A stretch of DNA of 64,000 bases from Ariolimax columbianus (taxonomy: Eukaryota > Mollusca > Gastropoda > Stylommatophora > Arionidae), in assembly GCA_036924085.1 (NCBI GenBank), contig JAVGWX010000011.1:31680386-31744385 (forward strand), in the 5' to 3' direction. A program made the position numbers and the translations under genes. The notes under the pieces are model-generated. The model was given only the letters and a program-made list of their open reading frames with translations, did no database searches and was not told where the DNA came from. Positions 20,280 through 31,560 of this stretch are shown piece by piece. Each line of letters starts with the position of its first letter. Position 1 is the first letter of the stretch.

Positions 20280-22037
20280 AACTATGGCACAATGTCCTTT
20301 TCAGGGCAAACATCAAAGAAGATGAAATACTGAAACTGCTGTTCATAGGAACGTTAGATCAGCATTGGAATATGGAATGCCAGATTGGGCAACAGCTTCA
20401 AAATTTATCTTTGAAAAGATAGCCCAATTCAAAATCAGGCAGAGAGAATTAGTACATGAGTCAGCACCAATAAAAGAAATGAGGAAAATACAAAAGCTTT
20501 AACCCATGACTGAAAAGAGATTATGGAGTACTACAACAGGTAGAAAAAATGCAAACGAATCCAAAATCATCCAATGGTAGGATTAAGAAAAAACTTTTGA
20601 TAAAGTATGAAAGGAGAGTTTGAAAGTCAAGTGGGGCAGAAATTAAGTTTGTGGGAGCATGTACAAATATACCTGTCATAATCTTGAGAACAGAACTGCT
20701 AGACTTTAAATCTAAGGCTGGACTAACAGAAAGATGACATTAGAGCAGGGAGTGCCTCAGGGTGAAGTCCTGTCACCAACTTATCTAAATTATATGACAG
20801 AGAAGATTCCTGAAAGTGTGCACAAATTTGATTTGGCTTTGTGGATCAGAATGAAGTTTTCTAATACAGCATGCTCTAACATTACTGGAGGAGTGGGCCA
20901 ATACATGGTAATGCTGATAAATAAGGGACCGGGAATAACCACAAATACAATCATTTCACTCTCAAACAAACCACAAAGCTCTAAATTATGACAAGATTTG
21001 CAGCTGCATAAAAAACCCAACTATCTATGTATTACCTTTGATCGGCTGCTGATGGGAAGCACACAGATAGAAAGAAAATATATGCTTTCAATGTAAAAAA
21101 TGCCAACCATGAAAAAACTTTCTGGTACTTCTTGGGGAGTAGATGACCATGTGATGCTGTATACTGAATGAGTGAGATCAGTTTTGGAATATGGCCAAAC
21201 GCAGCAGAATCCAATATTGATAAAATAAGTCCCAACCAAGTACTGAGAACCATAACCATGACAGTCCACCCATTGTACTAAAGAATAAATGGGCGTGCAA
21301 GTGAAAGACTGAAGTGGAGCAACTTTGTAGTGTCAGTACAAACAAAATGGGAACCAGATCCTAAAAATAACACAGCACAAACATAGCCCATCCATGTGCT
21401 TCTCCTATTAGAGTAAACAGTGCTTCTCAAAGTTGATAGCAAAAATACCCACTGGGAATAGCATTGGCTAGTGGTTAAGTGACATGGCTCAAAATCCGAA
21501 GGTGCTGGGTTCGATCCCCATCACAGCACCAGCCGTTACCCGGGGCAAGCAAACCCTTCGAAAATGCCGGGGGAAGCAAACCCTTAGAAAACGCAGGAGG
21601 AAGCAGACCCTTACATAAAATGCATGCTGAAGTAGGATGCACTAGGCCGACAGGTGCAAAATAAAAACCACAGTGCAACGCACACCACCTTGAAGATAAG
21701 AGAAATAAGGCGAACGCAAGAAAAAAAAAAAAAATACTACCCTTGTGAAGAAGAGAATAAATTACTATATCTCAACTACGAACAAACCACTGCAGACAAA
21801 TAAAAAGATCTGGACAACAAATTAAAAATTAGTGACACATGCATGTGTCCATGTGGGGTGAACAGTAGACAATGTTCTCCAGATCTGTCAGCTTCATGAG
21901 AGAAGCAGAATGACAGCATGGTACACCCCAACCCAATTAAAGTGAAAACTTGATCAATTTGAGAGAAGCTTCTGCTATTCTGGCAAGTTTACGAGGAAAA
22001 TAAATGTGATTATTATAGTGTGAATGAAGAAGAAGAA
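20280..22037 (+). pseudogene. Old I-clade LINE remnant with (GAA)n tail
   Basis: Pieces of the same protein as element 2 in broken frames: EKIAQFKIRQ-type thumb text (20,330-20,560) lies before QGVPQGEVLSPTY and KIPESVHKFDLALW (20,734-20,991) and a later TSWGVDDHVM region, so two copies or a rearrangement are involved. The knuckle-like CPCGVN segment lies near 21,850 and the end is gtgtgaatgaagaagaagaa at 22,017-22,037. SINE copy C is inserted in it. Confidence 0.65.
21452..21735 (+). mobile_element. tRNA-derived SINE, copy C, with internal duplication
   Basis: Same head, body and A-rich tail as copies A and B. The segment gcaaaccctt...gaaaa...gc is duplicated in tandem (about 21,548-21,605), making this copy longer. 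The flanking duplication is short and uncertain (aaaatac-like). Confidence 0.85.
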
Positions 22038-22550
22038 GATGCGTTATATCGTTCATTCTCTTCCATGCTGACGTTGTTACCCAAGAAAATAAGGTTGACT
22101 GTTCAACACAAATATAAAAATATGCCCTATCATATGTTGTTCAGAAACACAGCATTACCAAGATGTGATATTATGCTATGTAAAATCGACATCCCTGCAC
22201 TCTGGACAGAAGCTTAGTTAGATGCACAGTATATTTCAGTAAGGGGTGAAATGTATAAAATACCCCATTTGTGATACCCATAAATAATTACCAAACTAAG
22301 ACTTGAAGAGAGCATAAGCAGCTGAAGACAGAAGAAAAACGTGAAACAGGGAATTGTATAGATCTACTAAAGAAACAACATATCACTACATAAGACATGT
22401 CTTCTTGTGAAAAGTAGAGTGAAGAGGACAATACGACCCGAAGAAGACTAAACGAGTAATGGCACGCAGCAGTTCAACAATACAAAAATTAAAAGAAAGA
22501 TTAAATATGATGATGAATAGTACATTTCCTATTTGTATTGCTATATTGCA
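22038..22550. other. No recognised feature
   Basis: Sequence between the LINE tail and exon 1 of the minus-strand gene. The plus-strand frame at 22,020-22,217 starts in the GAA tail and is spurious. Confidence 0.4.
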
Positions 22551-22555
22551 CTTAC

Positions 22556-22639
22556 ATTGGGCATTACGCTGTCAAACGTTCCAGACGATGTACCATATCC
22601 ACGAGACAAAGAGCTGAACATGCTTGTCACTGTGGACAT
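22556..22639 (-). CDS. Unrecognised spliced gene, likely first coding exon
   Basis: On the minus strand, cttactttaag is a possible acceptor before tttcaagctcc, and cccaat|gtaagtgc is a strong donor. The first suitable ATG (22,637-22,639, context gaaATGt) gives 28 complete codons, MSTVTSMFSSLSRGYG and then TFDSVMPN, ending in phase 0 to match exon 2. The peptide is rich in Ser and Thr and could be a disordered N-terminus. Initiation here is chosen because the upstream frame has no ATG in the exon. A 5' UTR exon probably lies above 22,660, and gcgcatg-containing GC-richer DNA near 23,335 is a possible promoter area, unproven. Confidence 0.5.
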
Positions 22640-22699
22640 TTCAGTTTTATTGGAGCTTGAAACTTAAAGTAAGAAACATTAAAATTATTTCATTTTTGA

Positions 22700-23780
22700 T
22701 CTGATACCAACAAAATGTGGTATTTTGTAATTATATAAATCACTTGTGTTTTTACATGTCAAGACACTGGCGGAAAGATATGTGCTCTGTTTTCAGTGGA
22801 CAATTTGTTTAAAATATATATTTATTTCTGGCCCGACAAATTTACTGGCAGGCGTAGCAACCAATATAATATGATTTAATTTGATCGAGTGTGTCAGCGT
22901 ATAAACATTTTACAAGTTGTATGGGAGAAATTAAATCAACATTCACTGGCACTATAAATATTTACTGCTTGTGAACATGTATAGCTATGCTTCTCACATT
23001 TTGAGAATGTTGAACAGGCGTTAAACGCGCAAACAAAAACGGTACAGTTATCGGTTCCGTAGCGTGCCTATCAACGGTGTTTACACACTTTGTTATCTGA
23101 GAACTATCAACATGGCTAAATCTAGGTGATACACTTTCGAAGAATAAAAGAATATTATTAACATTCACCTTCAAAATTATATCAGTATTGTAATACGATA
23201 CTTAAAATAGCATACAATAGTAATACACTTTGAAACATATCAACATAATAATGTACTTTAATTATTTATCAACGGTTGCAAAATTTATGATCCCTTTTCA
23301 TGTAAAAGACCGGTCCATTTGTTGGCCTCGTCTTGCGCATGTTAAACTTTTTTTCCCGCCCCAGAGCTGGAGAAAGTAGACTACGGACAAATTCTCATGT
23401 GTACAATATGGTTTATGTTATTAAATTAATTTTTTATTTTTGAAAATAGGAACGACATAAAATCTGAATGAGTATATTTCAAAAATACATCAGCCTAAAG
23501 AAGAACTGGGTTTTAAAAACACAAGGCAGCGCCAAAAAAAATAGTGTGGTGGAATGAATAATTGAACATTTTTTTTTAAAAGAACTATAAAATATGGGTA
23601 CAATAAAAAACGGAAAAAGATTATGCGAAATGCAAAACACCAATAAATACCAGCAGAATTATAAAGAAGGCAAGCATGAGTCAGCTCTGATGGCCTCTCC
23701 CATGACCTATCAGAACTAACACTATGCTACAGTATTACTTAGTAGATGAGGTACTATATAATTAGGGTTTTATTCTTAAA
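22700..23780. other. Upstream region of the minus-strand gene, no defined feature
   Basis: AT-rich, with two less AT-rich islands, around 23,000-23,100 and 23,320-23,390 (tcttgcgcatg, cccgccccag). These could mark a promoter or 5' UTR exon of the minus-strand gene. A minus-strand frame at 22,962-23,174 is unrecognised. Confidence 0.3.
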
Positions 23781-25965
23781 CCTTTGCCAGTAACCCATCT
23801 GTGCAAATGGGTCTTTCATTGGACAATACGCATACACCCTATGTGGTTAGCAAGGAACCAGCACCATGCTGAAAAGACATGGAAAAAAAAAACCTGCATT
23901 CGCCGCACCATGACGATCGAGGCCAATCGTAAAGGCATAGTCGCCCAGGACGTGACGATCCAATTTTCTGGAACTTTTGGTTACAGGGCTACAGCCTAGG
24001 AGAACTAGGCCTAACCAGTAGATAATTGGTGGCGGAGAATGGGCACAGAGAACCCTACCATGGCTTCGGTAACTTAGAGCGTTGCTAATGCACCCCCTCA
24101 ATTACTTAATGTCAGGACAGTACGTTTTTGGCTTCTGCCTGTGTGGGAAGAAAATCCACAGACTCGCCAGCCCGACAATGCCAATAATATGGGACGTACA
24201 AAATTTTAAAGTTTTACAAACGAGCTCGGACGACGCCTCGGTCATCAAGGTCCGCTTCTGGTAGTGGGTGACCAGGCTGCACTGGTTTAAAAATGGACTA
24301 CTGGAAACAAACATAAACATACTAACACGAGAAAACTTAGAAGGAAACATGTGCAAAAACAAGATAACAAGCTTTCATTTAATGTTCTACAGTTAAATAT
24401 TTGTGGCCTGAGAAATAAGAAGCTTGAGCTTGCCAGGGTTTTGGACAGCCACAGGATTCATGAGGCTCTTCTGTAAGAAATTCTACACAAGGGCACTTAC
24501 CTGAGCTTGACAGAATACACTAGCTATGCCTGTGAGTGCACCGACTGCCGTGGCCTAGTTACCTATATCGGAAATAACATTCAGGGATATGTCACACATA
24601 TAACAGCCCATCCCACAGACATTCAGAAAATCAATATCTGGCACACTGGATCAAAGTACACTCTATGCAACATATAAAGCCTCCCACAGACGACCTGCAA
24701 CCTGCCAGATCTGCATGAACCACAATATCACAAAACACTCCTTGCAGGTGACTTCAATGGACACTCGTCTCGTTTGTGTTACACTGACCACAACATTACA
24801 GGAAAATTCCTTGAGGACCTCTGCGATGCAACTAACTTGTCTGTATTGCAGAATGCAGACCGTACTCCAACGCTGCTGCACAGGGCCCACCTCTCTCTCA
24901 ATCGACCTGACATGACGCTCTGCTCCTCTGATCTGATAGATTCTTGCAACCTGCAAGTTCTTGATTAGATTGGATGTAATCACAGGCCAACCATTACTAT
25001 CATAACTATTCCCACTAAAGCATGCTACAAACAGAAAACTTGCAAGGAATGAAGCAAGAACAACCCTCGAGAGAGCACCATCACAAGAATCAAAGATCCC
25101 ATACAACAAATTATGTGCTAAGGTCAAACTCAAAGTTAAGAATGCAACACACGAAAAATGGTCATCAACATGTGCGAAACTTGACCTAAAGCACAATGGG
25201 AAGAGAGCCTGGACATTGATGAACAATGTGTCTGGAAACAGGAGAACAAATTCGAAGCCAGTGATATACGGTAGAGGAATAATAACTGAAGACCAGAAAA
25301 AAGCAGTGCACTTCAACTGGTACTGTGCCTCTGTGAACATAGCAGGAAAGCTTTCTGAGTTGGACAAAGAACGTTTAGGACACTTGAAACGTCAAGAGAA
25401 ATTCCCAACCGCTAGTGCCTCCATATTTGAAGATGACTTCAGTATGCAAGAATTTCAACAAGGTCTGAAGAAATTAAAACCTAGAAAGTCTCCTGGGCCA
25501 GACATGATCCATAATTAAATGATAACACACCTGGGCGCATTGGGGAAAGAAACAGTCCTCAAGTTAATAAACATGACTTTGAGAAATGGACAACTGCCCA
25601 AAGACTGGAAGAATACGCATGCTATCCCCACCCTGAAACGCAACAAACCCCCAGATGAACCAAAAAGCTACCGTCCCATCTCATTAACATCATGCCTTGG
25701 AAAATTAGCAGAAAGAATGGTAAATGCACGCCTGGTTCCTGGAGAGTTCAGAAATTCTTTGCCATGAACAGGCAGGCTTCAGAAAAGGTAGTTGCACAGA
25801 AGATCAGCTTTTTAGGTTAACAGAAAATTCACGATGGGTTCCAAAATAAGAAACATACAGTACCAATTTTCTTCGACTTACAACTAGCCTATGATCGAGT
25901 ATGGAGAAAAGGTCTCTTGATAAAGATTACTGACGTTGGAATTAGCGGAAAGCTGTACAACTGGA

Positions 25966-25997
<32 letters not shown>

Positions 25998-26073
25998 CGT
26001 ACGCTGTCAGACGTCAACTTGAATTTGTTAAAAGAAAGCAGCTGTCATCCTGAGGCTATCGAAACTGCCATAG
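25966..26073 (-). mobile_element. 108-bp I-LINE 3' end with TSD
   Basis: On the minus strand it holds only the last ~80 nt of the element 2 family (from ctctatggcag) plus a long GAA tail. The duplication agctgtacaactgga (25,951-25,965) versus agctgtaaaactgga (26,074-26,088) has one mismatch. It splits the older LINE after GKLYNW. This is an extreme 5' truncation from target-primed reverse transcription. Confidence 0.9.
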
Positions 26074-26576
26074 AGCTGTAAAACTGGAAACAATATTACC
26101 TCATTGACCGAAGAATCCAGACAAAGATGAACAATGCAGTCTCCTCTAAAGATGTCTTAGAGGAAGGCTTACCACAGAGCTCTGCTTTGAGCTGCACTCT
26201 CTCTCATTTAAATCAATGACCTGGCCAAGCACATCAAAGCTGAAAAAGCCATGTATGCTGATGATTTGGCAATATGGCAGAGCCATAAAGATGTAGAGAG
26301 TGCAGCACAAAGACTAAATGGAGACCTGAGAAGACTGCATGAGTATTATCAAATGTGGAAACTGAATATAAACTGTGAAAAGACTGTTTACGCTATCTTT
26401 ACAAATAGCCACAAAGTAGGCAAGGAAAATATCAGTCTGAGATTCGGCAAACAGAAATTTCCCAGAGAGGAAGAGCCCACATATCTTGGAGTCACTCTCG
26501 ACCGACAGCTCAGTCTCAAGAAACATGTTCAAAATGTTAAAAATAAAGCATTGAGGCGGCTACAGTTATTGAAAAG

Positions 26577-26972
26577 GCTCGCTGGTACAACATGGGGATC
26601 AGACAAGGACACTCTGAGAGGCTCGCTGGTACAACATGGGGATCAGACAAGGACACTCTGAGAGGCTCGCTGGTACAACATGGGGATCAGACAAGGACAC
26701 TCTGAGTGGCTCGCTGGTACAATATGGGGATCAGACAAGGACACTCTGAGTGGCTCGATGGTACAGCATGGGGATCAGACAAGGACACTCTGAGTAGCTC
26801 GCTGGTACAACATGGGGATTAGACAAGGACACTCTGAGTGGCTCGCTGGTACAACATGGGGATCAGACAAGGACACTCTGAGTGGCTCGTTGGTACAACA
26901 TGGGGATCAGACAAGGACACTCTGAGTGGCTCGCTGGTACAACATGGGGATCAGACAAGGACACTCTGAGTG
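26577..26972. repeat. 44-bp minisatellite, 9 units, inside LINE RT
   Basis: Units of the form gctcgctggtacaacatggg begin at 26,577 and then every 44 bp to 26,929; the ninth ends at 26,972. The unit is a piece of RT thumb coding text (LAGTTWGSDKDTL). As 44 is not a multiple of 3, each unit shifts the frame. Units differ by a few bases. Confidence 0.95.
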
Positions 26973-28334
26973 GCTTGTATCTTGGATATGTACGCTCTGC
27001 TTTAGAATACAGCAATGCACTCCTGACAACATGCTCGCATACTAATGTAGAGCGTGGACAGAGTGCAAAACAATGCCCTGCGCCTTATTAGTGGAGCAAT
27101 GAGGTCAACGCCCACTACGGAAGTTTGTGAGAGGAGTAAAGAATGAGCAAAGACCAGTCCGATAGAAGGTTGCAGAAAAATGACAGCAAAAGCAGAGAAT
27201 AAAATAAAAGTCAGTCCTCCACCACGTCAGTAAGATTAAAGACAGATATCACGTCTCAGACAAAAGACAAGAAACACAGAGAGCAACAAGAAATTTACCA
27301 ACACATACATGTTATAAAATGCCAGAAATTCAAACAAAACTAACAGATAATACAACAAGAAATGCTGATCCAGTCAGACTTATGAGAACATCATAGAGAA
27401 TGGTTGACACCTATACTGAAGAATGGATACATGTCTTTCCTAATGTATCTGCTTTTAAGAAGACGGTGGTCACTGCAGGCCAGAACCTACCCAAATATCC
27501 CTAGATGCCAACCAACTTCTCACATCCCATGAAGTCAGAATAGTTATTCAATGGATCCCTGGTCACTCAAATGCACCTGGCAGTGACAAGGCAGACAGAC
27601 TGGCTAAGAAGGGAGCAAGTCAAGAACAATAATACACACCAACAACCCTACAGACAGTCAATCAACTACTGAAGACTGAACAAAGAGGCCTGGCTGAATA
27701 GATGGGCAATGAGAAATACTGGGAGAGAAATCTACAAACATCCCAAATGGCCATCCCAAATCCCAAAGACAACATCAACCTCCTGAAAAGGAAAGACCAA
27801 AGCACAATTTTCTGACTTCGCACTGAACACATACAACTTAACAGCCACTTGAACAGAATCCAACCAGAACATACTCCAGATTGCCGGCTGTGCACACATC
27901 CCTATGAAACTGTTTAACATCATCTTTTTGAATGTCCGGCCCTTGCAGGTGTTGGGAAAGAGCTTCTTCCTCCGAGACCTGACAAATGGAACATTTTGTA
28001 CGGAACTAAACAACAGCTTACAAACACTTGCAGATACCCCTATATGGCATTGGGCCAAAGGGCAGGAGCCCATTGGCCGCTGGATCAGTAACCAACCAAC
28101 CGACTCATTAAGAAGGCAAAAGAGAGGTCGTGACGGACATATAACGAAACCCCAATAAACCTATGCAAAGAATTCCCAAGAGAATATTTTAAGACATAAG
28201 TATATTCTGTTGAAAAAATGACTAAGAAACTAATGTTTTATCCCTTCAGCCAACATAAACGATAAACATATCACCCCAATGCTAAAAGAAAACAGGAAAA
28301 AAACTGAGATGGAAGAAATAACTTACTGAACTTA

Positions 28335-28395
28335 TCTTCATTATTCTGGTTTGGAAAGCTCTACAGAGTCTGTATACAGCCAGTTTATTCAATGC
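28335..28395 (-). mobile_element. CR1-like 3' terminal fragment
   Basis: The plus strand reads tctacagagtctgtatacag, matching the antisense of the CR1 3' end seen at 12,640, 38,070 and 60,425. Confidence 0.7.
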
Positions 28396-28660
28396 AATCA
28401 AAGTCGTCATGACGGTCAGACATGCAACAATGGACTCTCTTCCTGTTGATGCAAGCACTGGTTTTGTCTGTCCTGGACTACGGTCTTGTGTTACTTACGC
28501 TATCACAGACATATATATATATATATATTGGAAAGAATCCAGAACGAGGCTATGAGAGCGGCTCTTGTATACACTAGAGATATTCCCATTATCGTCATGA
28601 GATTCTTCTTTTATTTTCCAAGCATCAAGGTGCGACATCAAGTAGCGCAGGTAAAGGCAT
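28396..28660 (+). pseudogene. LINE RT thumb fragment with a TA microsatellite
   Basis: Text LLMQALVLSVLDYGLVLLTL followed after an (AT) run (28,510-28,528) by LERIQNEAMRAALVYTRDIP-like words. Same family as the remnant at 5,790-7,500. Confidence 0.6.
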
Positions 28661-29237
28661 AGGTCAACGTTGCCAACAACGAACACAACCCTTTGCACCA
28701 GAACTTGGACGTGCTCAAAAGCAGACGCATTTAGCGAGGAAGTCTTGCCTACCTCGAAGCCCTTGTCAGTGAGAGACCCAAACAAACGCACGGGAAAGGA
28801 AAGGGGCAGAAGAGGTGGTAAAAGAAAAAGTAGAAAGACAAGAACAGGGAAAGCTTTTTTAGATTTGAACTGCCCTGCTCAAGCCCAGCCAGCTAAGCAG
28901 GAGATTCGTCATCAGGTTACCAAAGCAAATGTGCTGAGCGGTGTGGACTTCACAGAACACGGCGATTCACTTGAGCAGTCGTGGTCATGCACTGCACTTG
29001 AGCTCATATCCAGTCGTCCTGACTTGTCTTGCCACTGGTTAAAGTTGGACTTGGGCGAGAGAGTGAGGTAGACGAACTGTGCATCTCTTCATCACTTAAA
29101 TCAAATTCATCGGGCAATTTCATTCTCTTTTCATTCATCCAGTACTAACACAGTCGAGTTCTGTGACAACGGGCGAGCGGCGAAGATGAGAGCGTAAGTC
29201 CGTTGATGCGACACTGAATTCCTGCGTACCAACCCTA
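28661..29237. other. Unidentified sequence, possible decayed RTE-like 5' part
   Basis: A plus-strand frame at 28,670-29,071 (133 codons, Lys/Arg-rich centre) is not recognised. Shortly before 29,238 the text TNPSLAVQYAASIDIKFAAL begins and continues past the I-LINE insertion at 31,173, so at least the last part is RTE-like LINE. Confidence 0.35.
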
Positions 29238-29249
29238 GTCTGGCAGTCC

Positions 29250-31172
29250 TTCTTCTTCTTCTGCGTACACAGTCAGACAGTAACCATTATTTTTTCGAAA
29301 AAAGCGGCGGTCATCCTGAGACTCTCGCCACTACCATAGAGCTTGTCTTGCAGTTCCACTGGCAATGGCCACATCTGCTCTCTCTGATCCTCGTATGTCG
29401 GGCAGTTCTGCAGCAGATGTTCAGTGGTCATTTTACCAGTACCGCACGGGCATTCGTCGGTACACCCTATCTTCAATTTGTTGAAGAGGTGGTACCTCAG
29501 TCTGTTGTGGCCAGTGCGAAGTCTGAAGACAACGACCTGCTCTCTTCGGTTCAACTGGTAATAGGCATCGTTTTTGGTGTAACCAGTATGTTCGGTTTCC
29601 CATTTGGACATGTACCTGGCTTTGATAAGCCGTTTTGACTCTTCGTACGTCATACTGGTATCTATTTGTGGTAGCCTTGCACCTTCTTTTGCCAGTCTGT
29701 CTGCCTCCTCGTTGCCTTGGATGTTGCAGTGTGACGGAACCCACTGTACCACTACCCTTTTTGGTGCGGACTGTTGGCACAGTTTGCAGAGTGCTGCTCT
29801 TAAGTCATTAAGCTCAGTGTTTTTCTGGCTTTTTAGCGCTGTGACTACTTCGAGAGCATCTGTCAGCAGGACTATATGGCTCTCATTTTCACTGTGTGTT
29901 ACCATTTCTTCCACTGCCGCCCTCAGTGCCTCTGCCTCTGCTCTGAAATTGCTCGTGTACTTACCAGTAGCGAATGACAGTGTTATTTTTCTGCCATTTG
30001 GTAGGTTCAGGAATGCTCCTGCCCCTCCGTTCTGTGTAGTGTTTGTTACAGAACCGTCGGTGTATGCATGGGTCCAGTCCATGCTTGGGTAGCTTTTCGT
30101 TATGAAGCTTAGGGTAGTGTCTCTCCTTTCTTTTTCGGTCTGGCAGTTTTTGTTTGCAATACCTGGTATATTTTCTACCACCTCTGGAAATATATCCTGC
30201 CTCCAAGTAGGTTTTCGTACAGTAGTGATGGGTTTTGGTGTTGTTAGTGCGTTTATGGGATCTTCGTGCATCTTTGCTTTGGCTATTTCTGCAAAGTTTC
30301 TCCGCTTTAGTTTCCCAGTTCCCAAATTGTTTAGCCTCTGGTACATTGGATGGTCCGTCAGTCTTCGGAGTTTCTCTGACTGCAGCTGGGCTCTGCAGTC
30401 TCTTCTGTCGGTCATGGATTGCAGTTTTGTAATCTTTTCAAGTTCTACAATTGGCGTTGACTTCATGCCACCTGTTATGATTCTCATGGCTTGGTTTTGA
30501 AGTTTGTTAACTTTATCGAAGTTCGCCTTCGCTGCTGTTGTCCATGCCGCGATGCCATACTCGAGAACTGGTCTCACTCTTCCAGTGTACAGTTTCTTTA
30601 GTATGCCTTCGTCTGCTCCCCAGCTTGTGCCAGCAAGTTTCCTCATGATCGCCATTCTTTCTCTGGCTTTCATTCGGTTTCTCTCAATCTGACTTTTCCA
30701 TGTCATGCGCCGATCAAATGTGACTCCCAGATAGGTTGGGTTGTCGTTTGGCTGCAGGATTTTGCCATTTAGGCTTAATTTGGTACTTTGGGGTTTTAAT
30801 GAGAGCGAGAATATTGTGCACGTGGTTTTCTCCTCGTTTATTTTGACCAGCCATGAGTTCGCCCACTCTTCCAGCGATGTTAGGGCCGTTTGCATCCGAT
30901 TTCTTACTATGGTGAGATTCTTTTCAGAGGTCCACATAGCCAGATCGTCTGCAAACATTGAGCTATGGACTCTTCTTGGTATATTCTCTGTAATATCGTT
31001 TATATATACCAGGAAGAGTGTGGGTGACAGTACTCCCCCTTGGGGTACTCCCTGCTCGAGTGTCACCTTTTTGCTCATCTGCCCTTGTACTTGGACTCTG
31101 GCCGTTCTTTGTTTGAGGTAGTGGTTGATCCACTTGTACATCTTCCCACAAACATCACTTCTTCTTAGCTTG
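29250..31172 (-). mobile_element. 5'-truncated I-clade LINE copy with long open frame
   Basis: Bounded by the perfect 12-bp duplication gtctggcagtcc (29,238-29,249 and 31,173-31,184). The minus-strand frame from 31,306 to 29,273 is open for 677 codons: RT palm (LEQGVPQGGVLSPTLFLVYI, SMFADDLAMW), thumb (VRPVLEYGIAAWTTAAK), RNase H (HAYTDGS, LLTDALEVV, WVPSHCNIQGNEEADRLA) and knuckle (CPCGTGKMTTEHLLQNC), ending at a stop just before the GAA tail. RT motif A and the endonuclease are lost to 5' truncation. Being undamaged over 1.9 kb, it is one of the youngest copies. The first 46 codons come from flanking antisense RTE-like DNA. Confidence 0.95.
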
Positions 31173-31560
31173 GTCTGGCAGTCCAATATGCCGCATCTAT
31201 AGACATCAAATTCGCCGCTCTGGGTACCCTTCCGGATGACCCTAAATCTGACTGGCTCATCGTCACCCAGGCCATCCACGAAGTTGCCGACACAGTTTTG
31301 GGTCATATGAAAGCCATCCGGAAACCTTGGCTGCAGTGTCCGCCAAGAAGGACCTTAAATACTATTTTAATACAGTAACCGACAGCGCCGATGAAGGTCT
31401 GGTTGTGCAACGACATGAGAGCGACATACCGCCCGATAAAGGCTCTTAGATCGGATCCCTCCCAACGCCCCACCCCCGCCCCCAATGTCTGAAAAAGATC
31501 GATGGATCCCCACCTCAAGAGAAGAAATAGCTAGCAGTCTTCAACCACCCCCTCACCAGA
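31173..31560 (+). pseudogene. RTE-like LINE linker fragment, host of the I-LINE insertion
   Basis: Plus-strand text FAALGTLPDDPKSDWLIVTQ and ADTVLGHMKAIRKPWL is typical of the region between endonuclease and RT in RTE-like proteins. It continues from the sequence just left of 29,238, showing the I-LINE inserted into it. Confidence 0.65.

Larger units (their letters stand above)
23784..28160 (+). pseudogene. Old EN-RT-RNase H LINE, near full length
   Basis: Domains appear in order in shifting frames: endonuclease near 24,380-25,010 (LLAGDFNGHSSRL, then a decayed NHRPTIT), linker and RT from 25,216 (KKLKPRKSPGPDMI, EPKSYRPISLTSCLGKLAER, HEQAGFRK, FDLQLAYDRVW), the box KAMYADDLAIW at 26,250, thumb at 26,980 (GYVRSALEYSNALL), RNase H near 27,540 (IVIQWIPGHSNAPGSDKADR), and a final CRLCTHPYETVNHHLFECPA knuckle. 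About 4.3 kb. Many stops. It differs from the element 2 family in sequence and lacks its GAA tail. It contains an I-LINE fragment (25,966-26,073) and a minisatellite (26,577-26,972). Confidence 0.85.

Noticed and set aside
23847..24101. Minus-strand 84-codon frame
   Set aside because: Opposite strand of the 5' part of an old LINE, with no recognisable content.
26577..26972. CRISPR-like array
   Set aside because: Units are contiguous 44-bp tandem repeats without spacers, in a eukaryotic LINE coding region.
28670..29071. Basic 133-codon host protein
   Set aside because: No splice signals, no recognised domain, and the following sequence is RTE-like; most likely non-coding or decayed element sequence.
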